DNA of 64,000 bases from Phenylobacterium parvum (GCF_003150835.1 NZ_CP029479.1:868001-932000), one strand, 5' to 3'. Positions 52,719 to 60,640 are shown, counted from the stretch's first letter. Notes: generated by a model from the letters alone, not told the origin. Numbers and translations are program-made.

Positions 52719-53849
52719 CTATGCTGTCCAGATGTCCATGATCAGGCCGAAGCCGCGCATGTCGCCGGTGGTGGTGGGGGCCATTCGGTTCATGGCGTAG
52801 CCGAAGGCGGTGCGGGCATCCATGTCGATGATGGCGAGGGACCCGCCGTAGCCGCCCCAGAAGATCGTGTTGGGGTTGGGCGTCGGCATGGAGGCGCCGG
52901 CGAGGCCGAAGCCGAGGCCGAAGCGGGCGGGGGCGTGCATGACCAGGTCCTGGCCCTCGACCTGCAACTCCAGGGCCCGGCGGCACCCGGCCTCGGACAG
53001 GTAGCGGCGGCCATCCACCTCGCCGCCATTGGCGAGGATGGCGTGGACCCGGGCGATGGCGCGGGCGTTGCCGTGGCCGCCGGCGGCGGGGATCTCGGCG
53101 CCGCGCCAGGCGCGGGTCTGGGTGACGGCCACCTCGACCCGGGGGTTGTTGGACATGTTGGCGGTGAGCTCGGGCAGGTCGTCGCCCTCGGCCATGCCCT
53201 GGCCCGGCGGAGGCGGGATGAGCTCGGCCACCCGGTGGTCCTCGCTGGCGGGCAGGCCGATGTGGAAGTCGGCGCCCAGGGGCTCGGCGATCTCGGTGCG
53301 GAAGACCGTGCCGAGGCTAGCGCCGGTGATGCGGCGGACGACCTCGCCCACCAGGAAGCCCTGGGTCATGCCGTGGTAGCCCGGGGCGGTCCCCGGCTCC
53401 CAGAAGGGCGCCTGGGCGGCGAGGAGGGCGGTGGCCTTCTCCCAGTCGTAGAGGTCCTCGACGGTGAGGGGCTCCTTCCAGCCGGACAGGCCCGAGGAAT
53501 GGCTCATCAGGTGGGCGACGGTGACGGCGGACTTCCCGTTGGCGGCGAACTCCGGCCAGTAGCGGGCGACGGGGGCGTGGAAGTCGAGCTGCCCCCGGTC
53601 GGCGAGGAGGAGGGCGGTGACCGCCGTCATGGTCTTGGTCGTGGAATAGACGTTGACCAGGGTGTCCTTCTTCCAAGGGCGGGTCTGGCCCGGATCGGCC
53701 CAGCCGCCCCACAGGTCGACGACCATCTCGCCGTTCATGGTGACGGCGAAGGAGGCGCCGACGTCGGCGCCGCTCTCCAGGTTGCCGGCGAAGGTCCGGC
53801 GGACGCCTTCGAAACGGGGATCGCAGGTCCCGTGGACTTCAACGCTCAT
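52719..53849 (-). CDS. Serine hydrolase of the beta-lactamase (class C) family, copy A
   Basis: A 376-residue cytoplasmic-looking hydrolase without a signal peptide. The catalytic SxxK is STTK with Ser69 and Lys72 (NVYSTTKTMTA). A class-C-like Tyr motif is suggested by PGYHGMTQGFLVGEV, and LMSHSSGLSGW is the usual loop after SxxK. The family covers esterases, D-aminopeptidases and lactonases, and the substrate is open. It is a tandem duplicate of the next gene, roughly four-fifths identical by eye. ATG 53849 is preceded by GGGATC only. Confidence 0.9.
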   Translation of the reverse strand: MSVEVHGTCDPRFEGVRRTFAGNLESGADVGASFAVTMNGEMVVDLWGGWADPGQTRPWKKDTLVNVYSTTKTMTAVTALLLADRGQLDFHAPVARYWPEFAANGKSAVTVAHLMSHSSGLSGWKEPLTVEDLYDWEKATALLAAQAPFWEPGTAPGYHGMTQGFLVGEVVRRITGASLGTVFRTEIAEPLGADFHIGLPASEDHRVAELIPPPPGQGMAEGDDLPELTANMSNNPRVEVAVTQTRAWRGAEIPAAGGHGNARAIARVHAILANGGEVDGRRYLSEAGCRRALELQVEGQDLVMHAPARFGLGFGLAGASMPTPNPNTIFWGGYGGSLAIIDMDARTAFGYAMNRMAPTTTGDMRGFGLIMDIWTA

Positions 53850-53866
53850 GTCGTGATCCCGTTCTC

Positions 53867-55003
53867 TCAGCCCGCCAGGGCGCCCCACATGCCCATGACG
53901 AGGCCGACGGCGCGGACGTCGCCCGTGGTGGTCGATTCCATCCGGTTCATGGCGTAGCCGAAGGCCGCCCGGTTCTCCATGTCGATGACCGCCAGGGAGC
54001 CGCCGTAGCCGCCCCAGTAGAGGACGCTGGCGTTGGGCGTCGGCAGCACCCCGCCGGCGAGGCCGAAGCCAAGGCCGAAGCGGGCGGGGGTGTTGAGCAC
54101 CCTGTCGTGCCCCTCGACCTGCAGCTCGAGGGCCCGGCGGCAGCCGGCCTCGGAGAGGTAGCGCCGGCCATCCACTTCCCCGCCGTTGGCGAGGATGGAA
54201 TGGACCCGGGCGATGGAGCGGGCGTTGCCCTGGCCGCCGGCGGCGGGGATCTCCGCCGCGCGCCAGGCGCGGGTGCGGGTCTCACGGACGTCGATGCCGG
54301 GATTGGTGGCCATGTTGGCGGTGAGCTCGGACATGGCCCCGTCCTCGATGGCCCCGCCGCGCGGGGGCGGGATCAGCTCGGCGACGCGGTCGTCCTCGCT
54401 GGCGGGCAGGCCGATGTGGAAGTCGGCGCCGAGGGGCTCGGCGATCTCCTCGCGGAAGACCGTGCCGAGGCTGCGTCCGGTGATGCGGCGGACGACCTCG
54501 CCCACCAGGTAGCCCTGGGTGAGGGCGTGGTAGCCGGGGGCCGTGCCGGGCTCCCAGAAAGGCGCCTGGGCGGCGAGCAGGGTGGTGACCTTGTCCCAGT
54601 CGTAGAGGTCGGCCTTTGAAATCGGTTCCTTCCAGCCGGACAGGCCGGAGGAATGGGCCATGAGCTGGGCGACGGTGACGGCGGCCTTCCCGTTCGCCGC
54701 GAACTCCGGCCAGTACTTCGCCACGGGGGCGTGGAAGTCGAGCTCGCCCCGGTCCGCCAGGAGGAGGGCGGTGAGGGCGGTCATGGTCTTGGTGGTCGAG
54801 TAGACGTTGACCAGGGTGTCCTTCTCCCAGGGCCGGGTCTTGGCCGGGTCGGCGAAGCCGCCCCAGATGTCGACCACGAACTCTCCGTTCACCGTGGCGG
54901 CGAAGGACGCGCCGACGTCGAGGCCGTTTTCCAGGTTACCGGCGAAGGCCTGCCGGACGCCTTCGAAACGGGGATCACAGGTCCCCTGCACTTCCATTCC
55001 CAT
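53867..55003 (-). CDS. Serine hydrolase of the beta-lactamase (class C) family, copy B
   Basis: A 378-residue paralogue of copy A with the same start (MEVQGTCDPRFEGVR) and the same SxxK (Ser69 in NVYSTTK). Seventeen bp separate the two, so they are a recent tandem duplication read as one unit, B first. The upstream side is the repeat array at 55116-55671. GGGGGA lies 6 nt before the start. Confidence 0.9.
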   Translation of the reverse strand: MGMEVQGTCDPRFEGVRQAFAGNLENGLDVGASFAATVNGEFVVDIWGGFADPAKTRPWEKDTLVNVYSTTKTMTALTALLLADRGELDFHAPVAKYWPEFAANGKAAVTVAQLMAHSSGLSGWKEPISKADLYDWDKVTTLLAAQAPFWEPGTAPGYHALTQGYLVGEVVRRITGRSLGTVFREEIAEPLGADFHIGLPASEDDRVAELIPPPRGGAIEDGAMSELTANMATNPGIDVRETRTRAWRAAEIPAAGGQGNARSIARVHSILANGGEVDGRRYLSEAGCRRALELQVEGHDRVLNTPARFGLGFGLAGGVLPTPNASVLYWGGYGGSLAVIDMENRAAFGYAMNRMESTTTGDVRAVGLVMGMWGALAG

Positions 55004-55115
55004 GATGTTTCCCCCTGTACGGCCTCGCAGGCCGCGTTTCCGGCGCAGGTTTGACAGCCCGACGCGGCGGCGTCCAGCATCCGGCTGGGCTGGGGGTGGG
55101 CGCGGCCTTGCCGTT

Positions 55116-55232
55116 GACCCCCTCCGTCCCGGGACTGGCGTCCCGGTCCACCTCCCCCTGGGGGGAGGAATTAGAGAGCGCTCAATTGCTCCCCATCAGG
55201 GGGAGCTGTCGGCGAAGCCGACTGAGGGGGTC
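55116..55232. repeat. Intergenic repeat unit 1 of a tandem array
   Basis: Complete unit with the GTCCCGGGACTGGCGTCCCGG arm variant. Identical over its whole length to unit 2 once the insertion there is removed. Confidence 0.92.
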
Positions 55233-55248
55233 AATCCCCGTCGCCGTT

Positions 55249-55539
55249 GACCCCCTCCGTCCCGGGACTGGCGTCCCGGTCCACCTCCCCCTGGGGGCAG
55301 GGGAATCGCATTTGGCGGGGCCTCGGAAAAGGAACCGGAACGGGTGAGCGTCTGTTATCCAGGAAGCGGCTACCGTTTTTGTTTTGTTCACAGCTTTTCG
55401 ATCGAGCAGATCTTGCATACGCAAGTCGTTCGATAGGCGGAGTCCATATGCAATAGCCCTGCCCCTGGGGGGAGGAATTAGAGAGCGCTCAATTGCTCCC
55501 CATCAGGGGGAGCTGTCGGCGAAGCCGACTGAGGGGGTC
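55249..55539. repeat. Intergenic repeat unit 2, interrupted by an insertion
   Basis: Left part to 55297, right part from 55462. Removing 164 bp and one copy of the 10-bp duplication restores a unit identical to unit 1. Confidence 0.92.
55298..55461. mobile_element. MITE-like element, 164 bp, with terminal inverted repeats and 10-bp target duplication
   Basis: The ends are CAGGGGAATCGCATTTG (55298-55314) and CATATGCAATAGCCCTG (55445-55461), inverted copies of each other at 13 of 17 positions. CCCCTGGGGG flanks both sides (55288-55297 and 55462-55471), a 10-bp direct duplication. The repeat period confirms it: unit 2 to unit 3 is 307 bp, minus 174, equals 133, the spacing of units 1 and 2. The inside has lower GC by eye, contains CTTGC-ATAC-GCAAG (55412-55425), and has no transposase. 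The family is not assigned. Confidence 0.8.
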
Positions 55540-55555
55540 AATCCCCGTCGCCGTT

Positions 55556-55671
55556 GACCTCCTCCGTCCCGGGACTGGCGTCCCGGTCCACCTCCCTCTG
55601 GGGGGAGGAATTAGAGAGCGCTCAATTGCTCCCCCAAGGGGGAGCTCCCGGCGGAGCCGACTGAGGGGGTC
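55556..55671. repeat. Intergenic repeat unit 3 of the tandem array
   Basis: Complete unit, 133 bp after unit 2 once the insertion is discounted. It has diverged from units 1 and 2 (GACCTCCTC start, CTCTGGGG arm, CCCCCAAGGGGG instead of CCCCATCAGGGGG). Confidence 0.9.
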
Positions 55672-55817
55672 AATCCCCGTCGCCGCGGCTCCCCCTTTCC
55701 CCCGGCGGCGGGAGGGTTAGAATGGTCGCCGGCCGTTCGCCGGCGACCCGGGGCTTTCTTGCTCCGGGGCTCTATTGTACGACGTAAACATTCAGGTTTC
55801 AGAACAGGAATTCGCCC

Positions 55818-56819
55818 GTGGCCCTGCCTCCCATTCTTTCCCAGCGCCTGCGCCTGCCCGTCATCGCCTCGCCGCTGTTCATCATTTCCGGACCCGACCT
55901 GGTCATCGCCCAGTGCAAGGCGGGGATCGTCGGCTCGTTCCCGTCACTGAACGCCCGGCCGATCAGCCAGCTGGACGAGTGGCTGGCCCGGATCACCGAG
56001 GAGCTGGCCGACTGGGACCGCAAGAACCCCGACCGGCCCTCCGCCCCGTTCGCCGTGAACCAGATCGTCCACAAGACGAACAACCGGCTCGATGAGGATG
56101 TGGCCCTCTGCAAGAAGTACAACGTGCCGGTGGTCATCACCTCGCTGGGCGCCAATGTGGACGTGAACGCCGAGATCCATTCCTGGGGCGGCGTGATCCT
56201 GCATGACGTGATCAACGACAAGTTCGCCCGCAAGGCGATCGAGAAGGGCGCCGACGGCCTGATTCCCGTGGCGGCCGGCGCCGGCGGCCACGCGGGCGGC
56301 CTGTCGCCCTTCGCCCTGATGCAGGAGCTGCGCCAGTGGTTCGACGGGCCGATCGCCCTGTCGGGCTCCATCGCCTGCGGCCGCTCCATCCTGGCCGCCC
56401 AGGCCATGGGCGCGGACCTGGCCTATATGGGCTCGGCCTTCATCGCGACGAAGGAAGCCAACGCCGTCCAGGGCTACAAGGACATGATCGTCGAGAGCTC
56501 GGGCGAGGACATCGTCTACTCGAACCTCTTCACCGGCGTGCACGGCAACTATCTGCGCCCCTCCATCGAGCGGGCGGGCCTGGACCCGGACAACCTGCCC
56601 CAGGCGGACCCCTCGAAGATGAACTTCGGCTCGGGCGGCAACACCGAGGCCAAGGCCTGGAAGGACATCTGGGGCTGCGGCCAGGGCATCGGCGTGCTCA
56701 ACGACATCCCCTCGACGGCGGACTTTGTCGACCGGCTGGCGGCGGAGTACGAGACGGCCAAGGCCGAGCTGGCGGCCAAGACGGCCCTGACCTCTGGGCG
56801 GCATCTGGCGGCGGTCTGA
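55818..56819 (+). CDS. Nitronate monooxygenase (FMN-dependent, NMO class)
   Basis: A 333-residue TIM-barrel flavoprotein that oxidises alkyl nitronates. Features: LRLPVIASPLFIISGPDLV at the start (quoted in part: PVIASPLFIISGPDL), FAVNQIVHKTNNRLDED, and the FMN phosphate/catalytic-His region VAAGAGGHAGG (about 155-165), with ALSGSIACGRSILAAQAMGAD (quoted in part: GSIACGRSILAAQAMGAD). The start is GTG 55818 with AGGAA upstream. A true terminator follows. Confidence 0.93.
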   Translation: MALPPILSQRLRLPVIASPLFIISGPDLVIAQCKAGIVGSFPSLNARPISQLDEWLARITEELADWDRKNPDRPSAPFAVNQIVHKTNNRLDEDVALCKKYNVPVVITSLGANVDVNAEIHSWGGVILHDVINDKFARKAIEKGADGLIPVAAGAGGHAGGLSPFALMQELRQWFDGPIALSGSIACGRSILAAQAMGADLAYMGSAFIATKEANAVQGYKDMIVESSGEDIVYSNLFTGVHGNYLRPSIERAGLDPDNLPQADPSKMNFGSGGNTEAKAWKDIWGCGQGIGVLNDIPSTADFVDRLAAEYETAKAELAAKTALTSGRHLAAV

Positions 56820-56843
56820 GCCGACGGACTGGACTGAGAACGG

Positions 56844-56874
56844 GGGGGCGGGGCGCAGGCTCCGCCCCCTTTTT
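56844..56874. terminator. Rho-independent terminator
   Basis: GGGGGCGGGGC (56844-56854) pairs with GCTCCGCCCCC (56859-56869) through a GCAG loop with one G-U pair, then TTTTT at 56870-56874. It sits 25 bp after the nitronate monooxygenase and would serve it, and the mirror stem could also help end the convergent exporter transcript. Confidence 0.85.
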
Positions 56875-56889
56875 CGTGTTCGCCCCGGG

Positions 56890-58305
56890 TCAGGCCCGCC
56901 CGTTCATCTCGTCGCCTGCATCCTTCGGGAGGCGCAGGTAGAAGGCGAGGGAGACGAAGGTCACGGCGCCGATGACCAGGAAGATGGGGGCGACGACCTC
57001 GACGGTGAGGGTCGTGAGGCCCCTCGCCTGCATGGAGACGTGCAGGAGGGTGGCGGCGAGGCCGATGCCGATGGACTGGACGAGCTGCTGGGCCATGGAA
57101 GACAGGGTGGAGGCGCGGCTCATCCGCTCGGGGTCGATGTCCGCGTAGGCCATGCCGTTCAGGCTGGTGAACTGGAGGGAGCGGAAGAAGCCGCCGACCA
57201 GGAGGACCCCGACGATCACGAGGTGGGGCGTGGCGGCGCCGAAGGCGGCGCAGGCCATGAAGCTGAGGCCGACGATGAAGGTGTTGACCACCAGGACCCG
57301 GCGGAAGCCGAACCGGCGCAGGATGGGCGGCGCCGCGGTCTTCATCACCAGGGCGCCGGCGGCGCTGACGAAGGTGAGGAGGCCGGCCTGGAGGGCGTTC
57401 ATCCCCATGGCGACCTGGAAGAGCAGGGCCAGCAGGAAGGGGTTGGCCCCCATGGCCATGCGCATGAAACCTCCGCCCACCACGGAGGCCCGGAAGGTGC
57501 CGACCCGGAAGAGGCTGGTGTCCAGGATGGCGTGGGGATTGCCGCGGGCGTAGCGGGCATAGGCCCAGAGGAGCCCCAGGCCCAGGGCGAAGAGGCCGGC
57601 GACAAGGAGGGGCGGCAGGACGTCGCGTCCCAGGTTCTCGAATCCGAAGATCAGGGCGGCGAGGCCGAGGCCAGTGAGGGCCACGCCCGGCCAGTCGATG
57701 GGCGCCACGTCCTGCCCGGCCACCCGGGGCACGTGGCGCAGGACGAGGACGAGGCCGACGGCGGCGATGGGGAGGTTGATGAAGAAGATCCAGCGCCAGT
57801 CGGCGAATGTGACGATGGCGCCGCCGAGGACCGGGCCGATCACCGGGCCTAGGAGGGCGGGCATGGTCAGGATGGAGAGGGCGCCGACAAGCTGTGACTT
57901 GGGGGTGGTGCGCAACAGGACCAGCCGGCCGACCGGGCCCATGAGGGCGCCCGCCGCGCCCTGGGCGATCCGGGCGGCCACGAGCGCCGGAAGGGATCCG
58001 GCCAGGCCGCAGGCGGCGGAGGCCAGGGCGTAGAGAAGGATGGCGGCGACAAAGACCCGACGGGCGCCGAACCTGTCGGCGGCCCAGCCGCTGACCGGCA
58101 GGAAGACGGCGGCGGCGAGCATGTAGAGAGTGATGGCGAGGTTCAGCCGTAGCGGCTCGACGCCCAGGGAGACGGCCATGGTGGGCAGGGCGTTGGTCAG
58201 GACCGTGGCGTTGAGGGTCTGCATGAGCAGGGCCCCGCCGATGATGGCCGGGACCCGCCAGTCCGCCTTCCCGGCGGCCCCCTGGGGCGTTTCTGGAAGG
58301 GACAT
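56890..58305 (-). CDS. MFS drug exporter of the DHA2 (14-helix) family
   Basis: A 471-residue exporter with about fourteen hydrophobic helices. LPVSGWAADRFGARRVFVAAILLYALASAACGLA (quoted in part: PVSGWAADRFGARRVF) is motif A; GPVIGPVLGGAIVTFADWRWIFFINLPIAAVGLVLV (quoted in part: GPVLGGAIVTFADWRWIFFI) is the EmrB/QacA signature. Lipophilic cation or dye export is the family norm. No regulator gene is adjacent. Confidence 0.9.
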   Translation of the reverse strand: MSLPETPQGAAGKADWRVPAIIGGALLMQTLNATVLTNALPTMAVSLGVEPLRLNLAITLYMLAAAVFLPVSGWAADRFGARRVFVAAILLYALASAACGLAGSLPALVAARIAQGAAGALMGPVGRLVLLRTTPKSQLVGALSILTMPALLGPVIGPVLGGAIVTFADWRWIFFINLPIAAVGLVLVLRHVPRVAGQDVAPIDWPGVALTGLGLAALIFGFENLGRDVLPPLLVAGLFALGLGLLWAYARYARGNPHAILDTSLFRVGTFRASVVGGGFMRMAMGANPFLLALLFQVAMGMNALQAGLLTFVSAAGALVMKTAAPPILRRFGFRRVLVVNTFIVGLSFMACAAFGAATPHLVIVGVLLVGGFFRSLQFTSLNGMAYADIDPERMSRASTLSSMAQQLVQSIGIGLAATLLHVSMQARGLTTLTVEVVAPIFLVIGAVTFVSLAFYLRLPKDAGDEMNGRA

Positions 58306-58380
58306 GTTGTCCGGATGACCTGAAAGAATGACCTGGAGTGCAATGCGGTCAGGTTCCGCCTTTCGGCGGCCCCTGCCAAG

Positions 58381-58797
58381 TCATTCCGGCGGGGGATCGA
58401 GACCCTCGAGGGCGCGACGGGCGGCGGCGGCGATCCGGGACAGGCGGCGGGCGGCCTGGGCGAGCTCGGCCGCGGCCTCGCGGGCGCGCGGCCCCTGGAG
58501 GCGTCGACTGGCCGCCGGCAGGGGGACGGCGAGGGCTGCGGCCTCTTCTGAAAGGCGCTGGAGCCGGCCGGCGGGGCTGCGCCGCCAGGCCCTGCGGTTG
58601 GCGAGGCGACGGCGGGCGTCCGCCCTCAGGCGAGCCTCGCTGCGGCGGGCCGGGGGGCGGGGGTCGAAGCCGGACAGGCAGACACCCTGGCGGCGGTCCA
58701 TGCGCTCGTCCCAGGCCTGGGTGAAGGCGGCGTCGATCCGGCGCTCGATGCGCAGGCATTCGCCCAGCTCGCCGGGCGGGTCCTCGGGAAGAGTCAT
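58381..58797 (-). CDS. Small arginine-rich protein, probably phage-derived
   Basis: A 138-residue product, strongly Arg/Ala-rich and helical, with no recognised family. It has a plausible DPPGELGECLRIERRIDAAF start and ends at DPPPE. Evidence that it is real: the ATG lies 8 bp after a TGTA-N7-TACA site matching the two operators upstream of the S24 repressor. It may be a repressor-controlled antirepressor, excisionase-like or regulatory gene, but that is speculation. No good SD sequence is seen. Confidence 0.5.
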   Translation of the reverse strand: MTLPEDPPGELGECLRIERRIDAAFTQAWDERMDRRQGVCLSGFDPRPPARRSEARLRADARRRLANRRAWRRSPAGRLQRLSEEAAALAVPLPAASRRLQGPRAREAAAELAQAARRLSRIAAAARRALEGLDPPPE

Positions 58798-58805
58798 GGC
58801 GACAA

Positions 58806-58820
58806 TGTAGTAAAAATACA
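58806..58820. promoter_or_regulatory. Operator-like site (third copy) ahead of the orphan gene
   Basis: TGTAGTAAAAATACA fits TGTA-N7-TACA, the form shared by the two sites at 59582 and 59617. It lies 8 nt upstream of the ATG of the 58381-58797 gene and near an A/T-rich promoter-like stretch. Confidence 0.55.
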
Positions 58821-58894
58821 GTCACTCGCCAAATTTCAGAGGGGAATTTCGGGCGGCGCATCGGGGCGGCGCATCGGCGCGCGCGCTTCGGGGG

Positions 58895-59557
58895 TCAGTC
58901 GCCCTGGATCAGGATCCGTCGGGCCTGCCAGGGCGGGACGATGGCGGTGATGTGGGCGGCCCAGCGCAGGCGGGCGTCCCGGCGGGTGGGACCGGCGACG
59001 CTTTCCAGGTCGAAGCGCCCGGGGGCGCCGCCGCGAAGAAGCCGTTTGACCAGGACCTCGCCCGTATCGAGCTCGACCACCACGACCTGGCCCAGCATGT
59101 CGGGGCTGGGCGGGGTGCGCTGGTCTTCGAAGTAGATGAGGGCGCCATCGTCGGCGAGACCGCGCATGGAGTGTCCAGTCACGCGCAGGGCCACGGCGCG
59201 CTCCGTTCCGCCCGGGGGAAGGGGGGCGAACTCCGGCGGGGCCTGGCCGCCGGCGAGCAGGACCTCGCCGCCGGGATCGGCGCCGACCCGGCCGATGACC
59301 GGGGCTGGCCGGGGCTGGCCTGTGTCTGAAGCCGCTCCCGCTCCCACGGCCGCGCCCTGGGCGTCGTAGAGCCAGTCGGGGCGGACGCCGAAGGCCGAGG
59401 CGTAGTCCCGGGCCCGGCGCCAGGAATAGGGTGCGTTGCCGTTCTCGTTGGAGGCGTAGGTGTTGCGGTTCCAGCCATGCGCCTCGGCCGCCGCGGCGGC
59501 GGTCTCGAAGCCCGCGGCGAGGCGGGCCTGGCGCAGGCGGGCGGCGCGATCGTCCAT
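58895..59557 (-). CDS. S24-family phage repressor with helix-turn-helix domain
   Basis: A 220-residue C2/LexA-type repressor. The N-terminal 65 residues form the HTH (ARLRQARLAAGFETAAAAAE, then NRNTYASNENG), and the C-terminal S24 peptidase domain has the catalytic Ser130 in VTGHSMRG and Lys171 in EVLVKRLL, so RecA-stimulated self-cleavage and induction are expected. It is read divergently from a small gene run, with two operator-like sites between them. It is the strongest sign of phage immunity in the window. Confidence 0.9.
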   Translation of the reverse strand: MDDRAARLRQARLAAGFETAAAAAEAHGWNRNTYASNENGNAPYSWRRARDYASAFGVRPDWLYDAQGAAVGAGAASDTGQPRPAPVIGRVGADPGGEVLLAGGQAPPEFAPLPPGGTERAVALRVTGHSMRGLADDGALIYFEDQRTPPSPDMLGQVVVVELDTGEVLVKRLLRGGAPGRFDLESVAGPTRRDARLRWAAHITAIVPPWQARRILIQGD

Positions 59558-59581
59558 GGCCGGACCCTAGCGATCCCGAGA

Positions 59582-59596
59582 TGTATGTAAACTACA
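59582..59596. promoter_or_regulatory. Repressor operator-like site, copy 1
   Basis: TGTATGTAAACTACA, a TGTA-N7-TACA element 25 bp before the repressor ATG. It overlaps a potential repressor promoter, so it may autoregulate the repressor. An ACAAAATTTGT palindrome follows directly at 59593-59603. Confidence 0.6.
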
Positions 59597-59616
59597 AAAT
59601 TTGTTTGCGCGTTCAC

Positions 59617-59631
59617 TGTATGTTCCATACG
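59617..59631. promoter_or_regulatory. Repressor operator-like site, copy 2
   Basis: TGTATGTTCCATACG, matching the consensus except at the last base, within a wider inverted repeat ACTGTATG-TTC-CATACGGT (59615-59633, one mismatch). Exactly 35 bp from copy 1, and 10 bp before the ATG of the rightward genes. Confidence 0.6.
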
Positions 59632-59640
59632 GTCCGTGGC

Positions 59641-59979
59641 ATGACCTACAGACCTGATGTTTCGACCCGATCCCCCCGGCCCGGCGATATCCACGATTAC
59701 GCCGCCCTACGTCAGAGCGGGACGCACCCCGAGCGGGTGCGCACCGAGCTGGAGCTTCGTCCCGGCCAGGCCCGGCGGCTGGAGCGCGTCTTCCGGGCCC
59801 GCGCCGCCCGGGGCGAGGGTGACCGCCAGCTGCCCAAGTTCGCGCACCACGACCGGCATGTCCGGGCGGTGATGGCCCAGGGGGGATTCTGGTCCCTCTC
59901 GGAGCGACGCATCGGCCGGGACGGGGTGGCCGTGTGCCTGCCCCTCCTGCCGCCAGCGACGACGGGGCGACGCCCATGA
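59641..59979 (+). CDS. Small phage-like protein 1, unknown
   Basis: A 112-residue basic protein with an Arg/Ala-rich helical centre. It starts at ATG 59641, immediately after the operator pair, and overlaps the next gene by 4 bp (ATGA). Position and overlap suggest an early or regulatory operon controlled by the S24 repressor. No family recognised. The open frame extends upstream, but only from this ATG does the operator lie outside. Confidence 0.6.
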   Translation: MTYRPDVSTRSPRPGDIHDYAALRQSGTHPERVRTELELRPGQARRLERVFRARAARGEGDRQLPKFAHHDRHVRAVMAQGGFWSLSERRIGRDGVAVCLPLLPPATTGRRP

Positions 59980-60185
59980 GCGCGGAGATTTCTGCGCCGC
60001 CGTCGGCCGCGGAGGTGGTGGCCGAGGCCCTGAGGCTGCGGGCGCCTGCGGGGCGAGGCCTGTTCCTGCGCCAGCTGATGGCCCACGCCCTGGCCGGCCT
60101 GACCCTGATGGAAGGCGCCGACGCCGCCAGCGAGGCCGCCTACCGCCTGGCCGACGCGGCCGCCAGCCCGCGGAGGCCGGCATGA
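59976..60185 (+). CDS. Small phage-like protein 2, unknown
   Basis: A 69-residue Ala/Leu-rich helical protein (VVAEALRLRAPAGRGLFLRQL, quoted in part: EALRLRAPAGRGLFLRQ). Its start overlaps the previous stop (ATGA) and its stop overlaps the next start (ATGA). Those junctions are the evidence that it is translated. Function unknown. Confidence 0.6.
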   Translation: MSAEISAPPSAAEVVAEALRLRAPAGRGLFLRQLMAHALAGLTLMEGADAASEAAYRLADAAASPRRPA

Positions 60186-60625
60186 CGGCGTCGCAGGCGA
60201 AGGGCCGCGCGGCGGAGCGCCCGCCGGTGCGCAGGCTGTCCGGCCTGGAGTCCCTGCAGAGGCGGGGCCGGATCAGCCGCAGCCAGAGGGCGGCGGGGGA
60301 GGCCTACGGCGCGGTCTGGCGCAGGTCGCGGGCCGAGGGGAGCCTGCCGTCGTCCCTGTCGGCCGAAGCGGCTCTGGGTCTGGGGCGGGGAATCTCCGCG
60401 CCGGACCCCGGCCGGGGCCTGACCGCGGCGGAGGCCCGTTTGAGGGCGCGCCATCACCTGGCGGGACTGCGGCGGCGGCTGAAGCATCACCCCGCCCTGG
60501 TGGCCGCCTGCGACCGGATCTGCGGCCAGGAACTGACCCCCCGGGAGGCGGCGGGGGGCGACCGGGAGGCGGGGCGGCTGGAGGCGGTGCTGGCCATCGC
60601 CCTGGACCTGCTGCTGCGGGACTAG
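60182..60625 (+). CDS. Small phage-like protein 3, DUF6456-like
   Basis: A 147-residue protein. LSGLESLQRRGRISRSQRAAGEAYGAVWRR (quoted in part: RRGRISRSQRAAGEAYG) and the end EAVLAIALDLLLRD recall DUF6456 proteins, whose helical bundle has this same ending, but the match is weak. It closes the rightward run after the repressor, followed by a repeat unit. Confidence 0.65.
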   Translation: MTASQAKGRAAERPPVRRLSGLESLQRRGRISRSQRAAGEAYGAVWRRSRAEGSLPSSLSAEAALGLGRGISAPDPGRGLTAAEARLRARHHLAGLRRRLKHHPALVAACDRICGQELTPREAAGGDREAGRLEAVLAIALDLLLRD

Positions 60626-60640
60626 GCGGCGAGGGGGTTT

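Larger units (their letters stand above)
55004..55817. other. 814-bp gene-free stretch: three tandem repeat units and a 164-bp insertion
   Basis: Divergent gap between the serine hydrolase pair and the nitronate monooxygenase. It contains three tandem repeat units with a 133-bp period (starts 55116, 55249, 55556) and a MITE-like insertion within the second. The remaining 55672-55817 shows no clear promoter. No credible coding frame was found; a short minus-strand frame across the insertion is not supported. Confidence 0.85.

Noticed and set aside
55182..55424. An 80-codon minus-strand frame crossing the MITE-like insertion
   Set aside because: It spans insertion and repeat boundaries, has no family match and no SD; the repeat-period analysis explains the DNA fully.
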